64,000 nucleotides of DNA from Thalassovita aquimarina (GTDB lineage Bacteria > Pseudomonadota > Alphaproteobacteria > Rhodobacterales > Rhodobacteraceae): contig NZ_JADMKU010000006.1 in assembly GCF_018219815.1 (NCBI RefSeq), forward strand, positions 159,435 through 223,434. The letters are read 5' to 3'. Under the pieces are notes generated by a model that searched no databases, had not been told where the DNA came from, and worked only from the letters and a program-made list of their open reading frames with translations. Shown here piece after piece: positions 35,921-45,749 of this stretch. The translations under genes were made by a program, and so were the position numbers. Numbering within the stretch: the first letter of the stretch is position 1; every line of letters starts with the position of its first letter.

Positions 35921-37060
35921 ATGAGCAGCACAACAGAAAAATCACTACTCGGGATTGGGCTTATCGGTTCGGGTTTCATGGGGCGGTGTCACGCCAATGC
36001 GTTCGGGGCGGTGTCGGGGCTGTTCGATCTGCCGGCACAACCGGTCAAGGCCATGCTGGCGGATGCAACAGACGAAATCGCGCAGGCAGGTGCCAGCGCG
36101 CTTGGCTTTGCACGCGCCACATCCGACTGGCAGGAGATGATCGCCGATGATGCGGTCGACATCGTCGCCATCACCGCGCCCAACATCCTGCATGAGCCGA
36201 TGGCGCTGGCCGCCATTGCGGCGGGCAAAACGGTGTATTGCGAAAAACCGCTTTCGACCACTGCCGCCTCCGCTCTGAAAATGACCGAAGCCGCAGAGGT
36301 CTCAGGCGTCGTGACCTCGGTTGGCTTCAACTTCCTTCGTAACCCGATGGTGGCGCTTGCGCGCGAGATCATAGCCTCGGGCGAGATCGGCGAGGTGACA
36401 GGCTTTCGCGGGCGCCATGCCGAAAACTATATGGCCAATCCGGATGCACCGCATTCGTTCCGCACCGATCCGCAGGGCGGCGGTGCGCTGGCCGATATCG
36501 GCAGCCACATCATTTCGATGGCGCGGCACCTGCTGGGCCCGATAGCCGAGGTCAGCGCCGATTGTCAGACCATATATCCCACCCGGCCCGTGGCCGCCGG
36601 GGCGACCGAGCGCAGCCCAGTGGTGGTTGATGACATGACCCACGCGCTGGTCCGGTTCGACAGCGGCGTGGCGGGCAGTATCGAGGCAAACTGGGCGGCC
36701 ACCGGGCGGACCATGGATCTGTCATTCGAAGTGACCGGGTCCAAGGGCGCCATCTCATTCAGCCAGGAGAACATGAACGAACTTCTGGTCTACTCGGGGT
36801 CTGGTGCCGGGGCAGGTTACAAACGGATCGAGGCAGGACCCTCCCACCCGCCGTATGACCGTTTCTGCCCCGCGCCGGGCCACCATCTGGGGTTCAATGA
36901 CCTCAAGATCATCGAAGTGGCCGAACTGATTGACGCGCATATGTCGCGTGGAAAATGCACACCCGATTTCCGCGAGGCCTGGGCGGTGCAGCAAACGGTC
37001 GAAGCCATGCAGACATCGTCGCAGGAACATTGCTGGATCACTGTTGGCGGCGCGACCTGA
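35921..37060 (+). CDS. Gfo/Idh/MocA family oxidoreductase (second)
   Basis: A 379-residue dehydrogenase: GIGLIGSGFMGRCHANAFGA (NAD motif, residues ~11-30), ITAPNILHEPMALAAIAAGK, the EKP motif in VYCEKPLSTTAAS, and GGGALADIGSHIISMARHLL in the substrate domain. It begins 3 bp after the ABC ATPase and so belongs to the transporter operon. It probably acts on the imported sugar or polyol, together with the first Gfo/Idh, the GMC enzyme and the KduD-like SDR. Confidence 0.9.
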   Translation: MSSTTEKSLLGIGLIGSGFMGRCHANAFGAVSGLFDLPAQPVKAMLADATDEIAQAGASALGFARATSDWQEMIADDAVDIVAITAPNILHEPMALAAIAAGKTVYCEKPLSTTAASALKMTEAAEVSGVVTSVGFNFLRNPMVALAREIIASGEIGEVTGFRGRHAENYMANPDAPHSFRTDPQGGGALADIGSHIISMARHLLGPIAEVSADCQTIYPTRPVAAGATERSPVVVDDMTHALVRFDSGVAGSIEANWAATGRTMDLSFEVTGSKGAISFSQENMNELLVYSGSGAGAGYKRIEAGPSHPPYDRFCPAPGHHLGFNDLKIIEVAELIDAHMSRGKCTPDFREAWAVQQTVEAMQTSSQEHCWITVGGAT

Positions 37061-37099
37061 GCGTCGCCAGCCTTCCTGCGTCACGGGGAGAATGGCGCC

Positions 37100-37885
37100 C
37101 TATCGGGCCAACCATCCCCCGTCGACAGCCAAGGTTTCCCCGTGGATGAACTTGGCAAGATCACTGGCCAGAAACGCCACGGGCCATGCGATATCATTGG
37201 GCTGCCCCCAGCATCCGGCAGGGATGCGCGCCATCAGGGCTGCCTCCCGCTCGGGGTCGGCTTGCAGCGCGGCGGTATTATCGGTCGCGACGTAGCCGGG
37301 CGCGACGGCGTTCACGTTCACGCCCTGCGCGGCCCATTCATTGGCCAGTGATTTTGTCAACTGCGCTACCGCCCCCTTGGCCGCCGCATAGCCGGGCACC
37401 AGAATGCCACCCTGATAGGACAGCACCGAGGCAAGGTTGATGATCTTGCCATGCCCCCGCTCCACCATTCGGCGGCCCAGTTCGCGGCTGAGCAGGAAGA
37501 CGGCGTCAAGGTTCACCGCCATCACCGCGTCCCAATCCTCGATCGGATGCTGCGCGGCTGGTGCGCGGCGAATGATCCCGGCATTGTTGACGAGGATGTC
37601 AATCTTGTGCCCCGCCTGATCCAGATGCACGATCATCCGGTCTATCGCGGCCCGGTCGGACAGGTCGCAATCTAGGGGCCGAAAGCTGCCCGCCAGCCCC
37701 TCGAATTCGTGTTGCAGATCGTCCGCTTGCCCGGTGATCGCCGTGCCCACGCCGATCACATCCGCACCGCATGTCGCCAGCGCCTTGGCGATGGCCCGCC
37801 CGATGCCCCGGCTTGCGCCGGTGACAAGGGCGGTTTGTCCGAGTAGGTCGATGCGCGCGCCGGGCATGGGGTGCAGCTCCGTCAT
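37100..37885 (-). CDS. KduD-like short-chain dehydrogenase
   Basis: A 261-residue SDR: TGASRGIGRAIAKAL cofactor loop (residues ~20-34), NNAGIIRRAPAAQHPIEDWD, catalytic Ser in INLASVLSYQGG and YAAAK catalytic Tyr/Lys. The IIRRAPA stretch and SVLSYQGG resemble 2-dehydro-3-deoxy-gluconate 5-dehydrogenase KduD. It is convergent with the Gfo/Idh gene and probably belongs to the same sugar-acid pathway. An alternative start six codons downstream is possible. Confidence 0.85.
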   Translation of the reverse strand: MTELHPMPGARIDLLGQTALVTGASRGIGRAIAKALATCGADVIGVGTAITGQADDLQHEFEGLAGSFRPLDCDLSDRAAIDRMIVHLDQAGHKIDILVNNAGIIRRAPAAQHPIEDWDAVMAVNLDAVFLLSRELGRRMVERGHGKIINLASVLSYQGGILVPGYAAAKGAVAQLTKSLANEWAAQGVNVNAVAPGYVATDNTAALQADPEREAALMARIPAGCWGQPNDIAWPVAFLASDLAKFIHGETLAVDGGWLAR

Positions 37886-37888
37886 AGT

Positions 37889-38041
37889 TTACAGGTCCGT
37901 CAGCGTGCCAAGCGCGCGTTCGGAAGTAAAGGCCACGGTTTCCGACAGCGTCGGATAGGCATGTTTCGTCAGTGCGATAACCTCCACGCGGCCCCCATTC
38001 CCATCGCCAGCACGCAGCGGCCAGCAGTTCACCGGCGTTGC
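37889..38041 (-). pseudogene. Remnant of a dihydrolipoyl dehydrogenase C-terminus
   Basis: Read leftward, the last 31 codons give EVIALTKHAYPTLSE followed by TVAFTSERALGTLTDL and a stop, matching the C-terminal dimerisation segment of Lpd/mercuric-reductase-type flavoproteins. Just upstream, VLAMGMGA and GELLA are still recognisable but in two different frames, so at least two frameshifts occur within about 60 bp. The rest of the gene is missing. It marks a deletion or recombination scar between the CobW operon and the KduD gene. Confidence 0.7.
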
Positions 38042-38184
38042 GTCCAACTAAGCTTGACCTGCCACTGAACTTTCATCCGTTCGGAACCGGAGCCCTTTGG
38101 GTTGATACGCCGATTGGTAGCAGAGAGCGCATTGAAATCAATCCTGGGAACCGGCTAATCGTCGTCAAGGTGGCAGTCCAAACT

Positions 38185-39141
38185 TCAACAGCGTGCGAAA
38201 TAATTCAGCGACCGGCGCAATTCGTCGCCCGTGTAGCCTCGTCCGATGAAAACGATCTGGTTCTGGCGCTGACCGGCCTCAGGTGGTAGCAACTCGGGCG
38301 GTTGGACGGACTTGCGAACAGCTTGGATAAGCAAAGGGCCGGCCGGGGTTTCGAAAACCCCCTTGACGCGAACCAGGTCATCACCGCGAGCATAGAGCAG
38401 CGCCGAGAGCCAGACGGAAAAACCGGCCCAGTCCACGTCATCGGGAATATCGATTCTGGTCGGCGCAATCGCTTCGCCAGCATCCTTGATCCGGGGCAGG
38501 TTGTAAGGTGGCACCTCTGGCAGGTCGGGCAAGGCGAATTCTTGGCCTTTCACGGCGGCCTCGATTTTGGCTGCCGGATTGAGCTTTCGCACGGTTGCCA
38601 GAACGGTGGCAAGCGTCGGATCGGGAACCAAGTCGACCTTGGTCAGGATAATGCGGTCGGCAGCTTCGATCTGGGCGCGACCAAGATATTCGGTGCGTAG
38701 TTGATCTGCGGCGTTCAGCGCGTCCACGAGTACCACGATCTCGTCCACTCGGATGTGATGCACCAGAACGCTATCTTTTTGTATGGCGTCCAGAATGGCC
38801 GCCGGATCGGCTAGGCCGCTGGTTTCAAGAACGATCCGCCTAGTGCTACGGTCATCGGTGCGCTTTCGGCTCTGGCTGTCGCTCAGCATTCGCAATGCGG
38901 CGACAAGATCGTCCTTGCCCGTACAGCAGGCGCATCCGCCGGCGAGCATCGTCACGCTCGCCGCTTGTGATGCTAGAAGCGTGTCGTCCACAGGTGTTTC
39001 AGCGGCTTCGTTGACCAAGATATGCGCGCCGCGAAAAACGCCTTCGAACAGCTGATGGCGGAGCCACGTCGTTTTCCCTGATCCGAGGTAGCCGCCGAGG
39101 ATCGTCAGCCGCAATCGGCCATCATCGGGAAAACGGCTCAT
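38185..39141 (-). CDS. CobW/COG0523 family GTPase (metallochaperone-like)
   Basis: A 318-residue protein: Walker A LGGYLGSGKTTWLR (Lys23), the family metal motif GGCACCTGKDD with Cys70, Cys72 and Cys73, RRIVLETSGLADPAAIL and ILTKVDLV for guanine recognition, and a short C-terminal domain with YARGDDLVRVKGVF. COG0523 proteins insert or deliver metals (Zn, Co, Fe) to client enzymes. It is the last gene of the long leftward amidase/transporter operon, which contains a deacetylase-type metalloenzyme; that enzyme is a good client candidate by inference. Confidence 0.88.
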   Translation of the reverse strand: MSRFPDDGRLRLTILGGYLGSGKTTWLRHQLFEGVFRGAHILVNEAAETPVDDTLLASQAASVTMLAGGCACCTGKDDLVAALRMLSDSQSRKRTDDRSTRRIVLETSGLADPAAILDAIQKDSVLVHHIRVDEIVVLVDALNAADQLRTEYLGRAQIEAADRIILTKVDLVPDPTLATVLATVRKLNPAAKIEAAVKGQEFALPDLPEVPPYNLPRIKDAGEAIAPTRIDIPDDVDWAGFSVWLSALLYARGDDLVRVKGVFETPAGPLLIQAVRKSVQPPELLPPEAGQRQNQIVFIGRGYTGDELRRSLNYFARC

Positions 39142-39443
39142 GGGCCGGTATCGGCGGGAGCGGTGAACCGGGGATCGAGCGGGTCAAGAGGATGACCTAC
39201 CTGGCGCGCGGCCTCATCCCAAACTGCTTCGAGGTCGGGCACTAGAGCCGTACGACCGGAAAACGACGATACTGCGAAACCAGGGCCATGCCCGGGAGGG
39301 CGGGCGGTAAGCCCATAGCCATTGAGCAGTTTGTTGAGAATCTGTGCTCGGCGATGTTGCAAACGTAACCTGTCGCCGGCGTTATCCGCGCCCGCATCGG
39401 TCCAGTGTCCGGGCCGCGTAGGGAAACCACATGCATTACACAT
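39138..39443 (-). CDS. Small conserved-looking CxxC protein next to CobW
   Basis: A 101-residue protein with MCNACGFPTRPGHWTDAG at the N-terminus: CxxC plus a nearby His suggests zinc or other metal binding. The middle, RLRLQHRRAQILNKLLNGYG, looks helical and basic. I do not recognise a named family. Its stop overlaps the CobW start by four bases, so the two are co-translated and probably function together. Confidence 0.55.
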   Translation of the reverse strand: MCNACGFPTRPGHWTDAGADNAGDRLRLQHRRAQILNKLLNGYGLTARPPGHGPGFAVSSFSGRTALVPDLEAVWDEAARQVGHPLDPLDPRFTAPADTGP

Positions 39444-39502
39444 CGGAAAACCTCGTACCTTGGCGAAAGGGGCAACGAGCTGTCGCGCTGCCCCTTGCCG
39501 GT

Positions 39503-40405
39503 TCAGATCACTTCGGGGCGCTTGTCGCTATCGAAAGGGTAACGCTTGCGGAAGTCGTCCGCAATGGTGTTGAAGTCCACCCATTCGACGCCCGAGTGCC
39601 CATTGATGTAATCGATGAGGCGTTCCAGCATCAAGAGGACTTGCGGACGCCCTGCCACGTCGGGGTGAATCGTGATTGGGAACACGCCATATTCCATTTC
39701 GCGGTAGACCCAATCGAACTGATCCTTCCACATCTGCTCGATGTCTCGGGGGCTGACAAAGCCGTGGCTGTTGGGGGCGTTCTTGATGAACATCATCGGC
39801 GGAAGGTCGTCGACGTACCAGTTGGCGCCAATGTCGACGAGGTCGATTTCCTTGCCGTGTTTCAGCGGATGCATCCATTCGGCGGCGGTCTTGGAGTAGT
39901 CGATCACGTTCCACTCATCGCCGACCCGCGCATAGAAGGGCTGGAAGTCACGGTAGCTTTGGCTGTGGTCGTAGGAGAAGCCATATTTTCCGAGCAAGGC
40001 CGCGGTCACGTTGGACATTTCCCACCAGGGTGCGACATAGCCTTTGGGCGCTTCGCCTGTCAGGCCTTTGATCAGCTCGATCGACTTACACAGCACGTCT
40101 TCTTCCTGCGAAGGGGTCATCGCAACCGGATTTTCGTGCATGTACCCGTGTGCGCCGATTTCGTGTCCCGCTTCGACGATCATGTCCATCTCTTTTGGGA
40201 ATGTCTCGAGCGAGTGGCCGGGAATAAAGAAAGACGTGCGCATTTCGTATTTCTTGAACAGGCGCAGCAGACGCGGCACGCCAACCTCGGTCGCGAAAAT
40301 CCCCCGCTGGATGTCGTTCGGTGAGTCTCCACCCCCGTAAGAGCCGATCTGGCCCGCAACCGAGTCGATATCCGTGCCGAAGGCACAATAGATTTTCTTG
40401 GTCAT
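39503..40405 (-). CDS. Polysaccharide-deacetylase-family metalloenzyme, cyclic-imidase/PgdA-like
   Basis: A 300-residue NodB-fold protein without a signal peptide. Metal and catalytic positions are Asp12/Asp14 in [10 protein letters not shown] and His86/His90 in [13 protein letters not shown]. The length, the D14-H86-H90 layout and the PWWEMSN and [13 protein letters not shown] segments fit the branch that holds H. pylori PgdA and bacterial cyclic imide hydrolases. The cytoplasmic location and the adjacent amidase favour a ring-opening imidase over a cell-wall deacetylase, but this is inferred. It sits between the amidase and the CobW pair in the leftward operon. Confidence 0.82.
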   Translation of the reverse strand: MTKKIYCAFGTDIDSVAGQIGSYGGGDSPNDIQRGIFATEVGVPRLLRLFKKYEMRTSFFIPGHSLETFPKEMDMIVEAGHEIGAHGYMHENPVAMTPSQEEDVLCKSIELIKGLTGEAPKGYVAPWWEMSNVTAALLGKYGFSYDHSQSYRDFQPFYARVGDEWNVIDYSKTAAEWMHPLKHGKEIDLVDIGANWYVDDLPPMMFIKNAPNSHGFVSPRDIEQMWKDQFDWVYREMEYGVFPITIHPDVAGRPQVLLMLERLIDYINGHSGVEWVDFNTIADDFRKRYPFDSDKRPEVI

Positions 40406-40449
40406 ACTTCTGTCTCCTCTTCGTTCCTTAAGTTGGTGGTAACGCGGCG

Positions 40450-41802
40450 CTAGCCGCGGATAATCTCTTCGCACCCCAAGGCCGCTCCTAGTAGCGCGGT
40501 GTCTTGGCCCGACGGAGCGGAAAGCAAAAAGCCCGTCGGCATGCCATCTGCGTCCGTGCCGTTCGGGATCGAAACGCCGCACCAATCAAGGAAATTTCCC
40601 AAAGAGGTATTGCGCAATGTGAGGCCGTTGTGGCGGAAGAATTCTTCCTGATCAGCTTCAAGCGAGCAGGTCTCCATCGCTGTTGTAGCTGTGGTCGGGC
40701 AGAGCAAAATAGTATTTCCAATCCGTGCTGCAGTTGAGGCCTGCATGCGTAGACGGGCCTGTTGCAGCACAAGGATGTCGACAGCGCTCATGCTTTCGGC
40801 CAGCCTTATGCGACGCACGACGCGGGCATCCATTTTTTCGGCTGCCGGTCCCAGTACACGATCGTGATGCAGCGCTAATGCCTCGGCACCCGCCAAGAAA
40901 CCGTGGCGCGCGATAAGGTCGGTCAGCTCGGACAACTCGGGCAGGGAAAGGCGGGTGATACGGCCCCCCGCCGCCTCTAGCCGCGAAACGGTCGCATCGA
41001 AATTCGCCGCGACGGCCGGTGCGAGATCCTCGAGCAGGATCTGATCCGGAATGGCGAAGGACAACGATCTGGGCTCGGATGGCGTTGCCTCGGGCGCGCC
41101 CTTGCCTCGCAGGACAGCATCGAACAACGCGCAATCGGCGACTGTGTTGGCGAGCGGGCCGATCGTGTCCAGCGACGGCGCCAGGGGATAGACGCCGGCC
41201 ATCGGATAGCGTCCCGTCGAGGTCTTGTACCCGACAACGCCGTTGAACGAGGCCGGGATACGTACCGACCCTCCCGTGTCCGACCCCATAGACAAGGGCA
41301 CGATACCCGCCGACACGACCACGCCGGATGCCGAGGAGGATCCGCCTGGACTACGTTTTTGATTGGCCGGGGCATGGATGTTTCTCGGTGTCCCATAGTG
41401 CGGGTTCAATCCGATGCCGGAATAGGCGAATTCGGTCATGTTGACTGTGCCGGTCGTAATCATACCGGCCCTGTGTGCCGTTGCGATCACCGGCGCATCC
41501 GCTGCCGCGGGCGCATCCGTCTTCGTGACGACGGCTCCGGCCGTCGTCACGCGCCCCTTCAGATCGAAAAGGTCCTTCCAGGCAACCGGCACACCATCCA
41601 GTTGGCTGGCGGGCAGGCCAGCCTGAAGCCTCAGGCGAGATGCTTTCGCTTCGGTGATGGCGCGAGCACGGGTCGTTTCGATGTAGATCGCGTTGTCGCC
41701 GTGCCGCTCGAGCCGGTCATATACCTCTTCGGTCAGGGCGACGGGATCAAGTTTGCCGGATTGCAGGCCATGCGACATCTCACATGCGGTTGCATGTTCC
41801 AT
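40450..41802 (-). CDS. Amidase (amidase signature family)
   Basis: A 450-residue amidase with a Ser-cisSer-Lys triad: Lys76 in [15 protein letters not shown], Ser155 in [11 protein letters not shown] and Ser179 in [18 protein letters not shown]. The ATG follows GGGGGAGACC. It is in the same operon as a PotABC-type importer and the imidase-like enzyme, so it could hydrolyse the half-amide made by ring opening. Substrate not readable from sequence. Confidence 0.9.
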   Translation of the reverse strand: MEHATACEMSHGLQSGKLDPVALTEEVYDRLERHGDNAIYIETTRARAITEAKASRLRLQAGLPASQLDGVPVAWKDLFDLKGRVTTAGAVVTKTDAPAAADAPVIATAHRAGMITTGTVNMTEFAYSGIGLNPHYGTPRNIHAPANQKRSPGGSSSASGVVVSAGIVPLSMGSDTGGSVRIPASFNGVVGYKTSTGRYPMAGVYPLAPSLDTIGPLANTVADCALFDAVLRGKGAPEATPSEPRSLSFAIPDQILLEDLAPAVAANFDATVSRLEAAGGRITRLSLPELSELTDLIARHGFLAGAEALALHHDRVLGPAAEKMDARVVRRIRLAESMSAVDILVLQQARLRMQASTAARIGNTILLCPTTATTAMETCSLEADQEEFFRHNGLTLRNTSLGNFLDWCGVSIPNGTDADGMPTGFLLSAPSGQDTALLGAALGCEEIIRG

Positions 41803-41813
41803 TGGTCTCCCCC

Positions 41814-42920
41814 TTAGTGGTCGATCACTGTGGCGTTGGCAGATTTCCAGGCGACAAAAGCGCTGCCGCCTGCCTTCAGGCGGTTGCGGTATTTGTCTAC
41901 ATGCCCTTCGATATTGATCTGTTTGCCGTCAGCGAAACGGACGATCATGTGCATGATATGCCCGACGATCTGAAGCCGTTCGATCGTGCATGGTATGGTA
42001 TTCGAGCCAAAGCTCGCGCGCATTTCCTCTTCGGGCAAATCGGCGGGAACCAGATCCACGGCTTCGGCGGGCAAAATGATACTCATTTCGCGCCCGTCCT
42101 CGACCTTGATGCCGGCACGGTTCGCGCCGCCCAACACGCCGAACGCGGTTTCCAGCATGATATTGCCGTCCTGCTGTCCCCGGACGATACCGGGCAGGAT
42201 CGTGTTTGACCCGATGAAGCGGGCGACGAACTGGCTTCTTGGGTGGGTGTAAAGTTCGCGCGGGGGGCTGATCTGTTCCACGCGCCCCGCATTCATCACC
42301 ACGATCCGGTCGGATAGCGCCAGCGCCTCGGATTGGGCGTGGGTCACGAAGACGAATGTAATGCCAAGATCGCGCTGGAGCAGCTTTAACTCGTTTTGGA
42401 TGCTCTTGCGCAGGTTCGCGTCAAGTGCGCCCAGCGGCTCGTCTAGAAGCAGGATATCGGGCTCGACAACAAGCGAGCGTGCAAGCGCGATGCGCTGGCG
42501 TTGCCCGCCAGACAGGCGCGCCGTCGGCATCTCGGAAATGTCGCTCAGGCCGAGTTTTTCGAGGATCTGGTCGACCTTGCGGTTCGCCTCTGGCCGGGGC
42601 AGTTTCTTGACTTCCAGACCGAACATAACGTTCTGGCGAACATTCATGTGCGGAAACAGCGCGTAGTTCTGAAAGATCATCGATGTCGGCCGTTTCTCAG
42701 GCAATTGATCATTCACGCGCTTTCCACGGATCATCAAATCGCCGGACGTCACTGTCTCAAACCCTGAAATCATTCGAAGGGTTGTGGATTTCCCGCATCC
42801 CGACGGGCCCAGAAAGGCAATGAATTCCCCTTTTTCGACATCGAGATTGAAGTCGATGACGGCCGGAGTTCCATTGTCATAGGTCTTGTAGACATTTGTG
42901 AGTTGAAGATCGTAGGCCAA
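41814..42920 (-). CDS. ABC transporter ATP-binding protein (PotA type), first of two
   Basis: A 368-residue ATPase: Walker A LGPSGCGKSTTLR, signature ARLSGGQRQRIALARSLV, Walker B ILLLDEPLGALDANL and a C-terminal TOBE-like domain (PRSQFVARFIGSNTILPG onward). It apparently starts with TTG (leader MAYDLQLTNVYKTYDNG), with AGGA upstream. It follows the binding-protein gene. A second, different PotA at 47464 heads the same operon, so one permease pair may be served by two ATPases. Confidence 0.9.
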   Translation of the reverse strand: MAYDLQLTNVYKTYDNGTPAVIDFNLDVEKGEFIAFLGPSGCGKSTTLRMISGFETVTSGDLMIRGKRVNDQLPEKRPTSMIFQNYALFPHMNVRQNVMFGLEVKKLPRPEANRKVDQILEKLGLSDISEMPTARLSGGQRQRIALARSLVVEPDILLLDEPLGALDANLRKSIQNELKLLQRDLGITFVFVTHAQSEALALSDRIVVMNAGRVEQISPPRELYTHPRSQFVARFIGSNTILPGIVRGQQDGNIMLETAFGVLGGANRAGIKVEDGREMSIILPAEAVDLVPADLPEEEMRASFGSNTIPCTIERLQIVGHIMHMIVRFADGKQINIEGHVDKYRNRLKAGGSAFVAWKSANATVIDH

Positions 42921-42989
42921 GGGAAATCAATCCTGTTCCTGGGAAAAGGGAGGGGGTTCAGCCGGAAGGCCGGCTGAACCGATCGCGTG

Positions 42990-44213
42990 TTACGCCGAGA
43001 GGAATTCGTCCCACTTGCGGATGAGCAGGTCGTACTCGTCGGGCCACTGGTGCCAGTAGGCGACGTTGGCTGCGCGTTCTTCCAGCGAGCCGCCGTCGCG
43101 CAGGTCGCCTTCCTTGATGCCACGCTCGGTCGCGCCGACCCAGGGCTTGCCCTCGTACCAGAATGCGTACTTGTCGGGATCCATCACGTTCTTGACGTTG
43201 GTGGTAGGCGAGTAATAGCCCTGTTCCGATACGGCGATCGCGGGCGGGCCGGACAGCCAGTAGTCGGCATAGGCCGTGACTGCCTCGAGGTTGGGCGAGG
43301 TCTTGAGCGGGGAGATACCGATAGCCCAGCCGCGATACCCGCTCTTCATCGTGGCATAAGAGCACTCGACCCCTTGTGCCTTGACCGCCATCACCGCCGG
43401 CTGCCAGGCATCCGCGATGACCATCTCGCCCGAAGCCAGCAAGTTCACCAATTCTCCGAAATCGCCCCACAGGGCGCGGAACTGGCCTTCTTTCTTCTTC
43501 GAGATCAAGAACTTGGCGGCCTCTTCGATGGCGTTCGCATCCGGGTTGCCGGGGTTGGACACTTCCAGAAGGCCCAGTTCATTCATTGCCAGAACCGCTT
43601 GGCCGAACGCGATCAGCGGGTCGACGTTCAGGCCGGTCTTGCCCTTGAACTTGGGATCGAACAGCGAAGACCAGTTCGATGCTTCTTCGGCATCCACCAG
43701 GTCAGGGCGATAGCCGATGGAGTCGTAGTTATACACAGTCGGCACCATGTTCAGGCGCGTCTGGCTTTCGTCTTCCCAGATCTGGCCGACGATCTGCTGG
43801 TTCAGCGCCCAACGGTCCGATGGCTTGGTGAAGGTGTCGCGGATACCGGCCCAGTTCTTTAGGTCGGCCGCGGCGACTGGCGCCAGTTTGTCCGTAGCAA
43901 CCATCGCGGCAAGACGCTCGCCGATGATTTCCCAGCAGTCATAGGCGTCCGAGCCGGACAGGATTTCTGTCTGGGTGTTGGGGAAGATATCCGCCTTGCC
44001 ACTCACCGAGCCGACTCCGGATTTTTCCTGGAAATCGTTCAGGATCCGTTCCTGAACTGTAACCGAGAGACCCACGGTCCGCAGCTCCTGGTTCGCCAGG
44101 TTGGCGGCAAAGGCCTGCTGCGCGCCGAGGAACGGCAGACCGCCAGTTGCCAGCGCTGCGCCCCCTGCCGTGGTTTTCAGAAAGTTCCTTCTTGAGAGAT
44201 TTGAACGTGTCAC
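42990..44213 (-). CDS. ABC transporter solute-binding protein (PotD-like) with Tat-type signal
   Basis: A 407-residue protein starting with GTG after AAGGAG. The N-terminus has a twin-arginine signal, SRRNFLKTTAGGAAL, ending near AFA. The mature part has PotD/family-1 features: DAYDCWEIIGERLAAM, VPTVYNYDSIGYRPDLV, FRALWGDFGELVNLLASGEM, YWLSGPPAIAVSEQGYYSPT. It supplies the PotBC permeases encoded upstream. It is visibly homologous to the leaderless protein at 49764 over the C-terminal half. Confidence 0.9.
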   Translation of the reverse strand: MTRSNLSRRNFLKTTAGGAALATGGLPFLGAQQAFAANLANQELRTVGLSVTVQERILNDFQEKSGVGSVSGKADIFPNTQTEILSGSDAYDCWEIIGERLAAMVATDKLAPVAAADLKNWAGIRDTFTKPSDRWALNQQIVGQIWEDESQTRLNMVPTVYNYDSIGYRPDLVDAEEASNWSSLFDPKFKGKTGLNVDPLIAFGQAVLAMNELGLLEVSNPGNPDANAIEEAAKFLISKKKEGQFRALWGDFGELVNLLASGEMVIADAWQPAVMAVKAQGVECSYATMKSGYRGWAIGISPLKTSPNLEAVTAYADYWLSGPPAIAVSEQGYYSPTTNVKNVMDPDKYAFWYEGKPWVGATERGIKEGDLRDGGSLEERAANVAYWHQWPDEYDLLIRKWDEFLSA

Positions 44214-44280
44214 TTGTCTTCTCCTTGTTGAGGTCGTTTCATTCGTATTGTTATTTGGAAGGCTGCCCTTCTTCGTGTGT

Positions 44281-45036
44281 TCAGTAGCGCCCGACCGTAA
44301 GCCCACCGTCCACAGTAATGACCTGTCCCGTCAGATACCGAGCAGCATCTGACGCCAGGAATTTCACGACATCCGCGATGTCATCCGGTTGCCCGATGCG
44401 ACCAAGAGGAACGATATCGCCCACGGTCTTGGCGCCCTCGGGGCCGAGTGAGTGTTTCTCGGACAAAAGTTGCGCGGTGCGAATATATCCCGGTGCGACA
44501 CCATTTACCCGAACGCCATGGCCTCCAAGTTCTACCGCCAGACCACGCACAAGGCCAACCACGCCGGCCTTTGCAGACGAATAGTGCACATGTTCATCCC
44601 AGCCATAAGCAACGCCCATAATTGAGGACAGGCAGACGATCGCGCCGCTGCCGCGCGCCTTCATGTTAGCAACCGCAGGCCGGATTACACGTAGCATGCC
44701 CTTGAGGTCGATATCGAAGGTATGGTCCCATTTTTCGTCGGTCAGCTGTTCCAGCGGGACCCGGTGGGCGATACCTGCATTGGCGACAATCGTGTCGATC
44801 CGTCCGAACCGGGTTTCGATATCCTTGACGACCGCTTTGGCACGGTCCGTGTCGCGGACATCAAGGTGCTGGAACTCGGCCTCGCCCCCGGCATTGCGGA
44901 TTTCCTGGACGACGCTGCGGCCATCATCTTCGAGCACGTCGGTTACTACGACATGATCACCGCGTGCCGCCAGTGCTTTGGCCGTCGCGCGTCCGATACC
45001 GATGCCCGCGCCGGTGATCAATGAAACTGATGTCAT
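44281..45036 (-). CDS. Short-chain dehydrogenase (SDR), first of a pair
   Basis: A 251-residue classical SDR: LITGAGIGIGRATAKALA (NAD loop), NAGIAHRVPLEQLTDEKW, CLSSIMGVAYGWDEHVHYSS followed by AKAG (Ser, Tyr, Lys) and a C-terminal GQVITVDGG. Its ATG overlaps the stop of the second SDR. Both sit between the permeases and the binding protein, implying that oxidation or reduction of the imported compound is part of the pathway. Confidence 0.9.
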   Translation of the reverse strand: MTSVSLITGAGIGIGRATAKALAARGDHVVVTDVLEDDGRSVVQEIRNAGGEAEFQHLDVRDTDRAKAVVKDIETRFGRIDTIVANAGIAHRVPLEQLTDEKWDHTFDIDLKGMLRVIRPAVANMKARGSGAIVCLSSIMGVAYGWDEHVHYSSAKAGVVGLVRGLAVELGGHGVRVNGVAPGYIRTAQLLSEKHSLGPEGAKTVGDIVPLGRIGQPDDIADVVKFLASDAARYLTGQVITVDGGLTVGRY

Positions 45037-45749
45037 AGCATTACGTCTCCCGAGTTTGGCGACAGCGTCTGGCCCACGTAGAGGCGCGCCGAGTCTGAAC
45101 AAAGAAATGCAACTGTTTCGGCGACATCTTCGGGCTCTCCGAAGTGTCCCAGTGGAAGTTCGGCAGCCTTCGCCGTGCGCCATTCTTCCGAAAGCGCGCG
45201 CACCAGAGGCGTGTTGATTGGGCCGGGGGCCACCGCGTTGACCCGCACGCCCTGGATCGAAACCTCGCGGGCCAGTGCCTTGGTCATGCCGATGATCCCT
45301 GCCTTCGCCGCAGAGTAGTGCACCAGCTCAACTCCGCCGATCTGCCCGAGTTGAGAGGCCATGTTCACCACGCATCCCGACTTTCGCGCGATCATGTGAG
45401 GCAGCACAGCACGGGAGCACAGGAACGTGCCACGCAGGTGCACCGCGATCATGCGATCGAAATCCGCGGGCTCCAGGTCGACGAAGCGGGCTTGATGAAC
45501 GTGACCCGCGTTGTTGACCAAGTGGCTGGGCGCGCCGTATTCCGAGAGGCAGGTCTCTACCAGGCGCGCAACGTCGGCCTCGTTCGAGACATCGCCCTGC
45601 ACTGCAAAGCCGCCGATCTTCTCGGCCGCGGCTTTCGCGGCGTCGCCGTCGTAGTCGTTCACGACTACGTTGAAGTCCATCGAGGCGAGCTTCGTTGCAA
45701 TGGCGAGGCCAATCCCTGATCCCGCACCTGTAACGATCACGGTGTTCAT
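45033..45749 (-). CDS. Short-chain dehydrogenase (SDR), second of a pair
   Basis: A 238-residue SDR: VIVTGAGSGIGLAIATKLAS, NNAGHVHQARFVDLEPADFD, MASQLGQIGGVELVHYSAAK and a C-terminal VGQTLSPNSGDVML. Usual SDRs end in a VDGG-type motif; here it is PNSGD. It overlaps the permease gene upstream and the other SDR downstream by four bases each. Confidence 0.9.
   Translation of the reverse strand: MNTVIVTGAGSGIGLAIATKLASMDFNVVVNDYDGDAAKAAAEKIGGFAVQGDVSNEADVARLVETCLSEYGAPSHLVNNAGHVHQARFVDLEPADFDRMIAVHLRGTFLCSRAVLPHMIARKSGCVVNMASQLGQIGGVELVHYSAAKAGIIGMTKALAREVSIQGVRVNAVAPGPINTPLVRALSEEWRTAKAAELPLGHFGEPEDVAETVAFLCSDSARLYVGQTLSPNSGDVML

Noticed and set aside
38038..38289. 83-codon frame between the lpd remnant and CobW
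   Set aside because: It overlaps the CobW 3' end on the opposite strand and has no domain or ribosome binding site.
39503..40405. Cell-wall polysaccharide deacetylase
   Set aside because: No signal peptide and catabolic-operon context; imidase-like activity fits better, though the fold alone does not decide.
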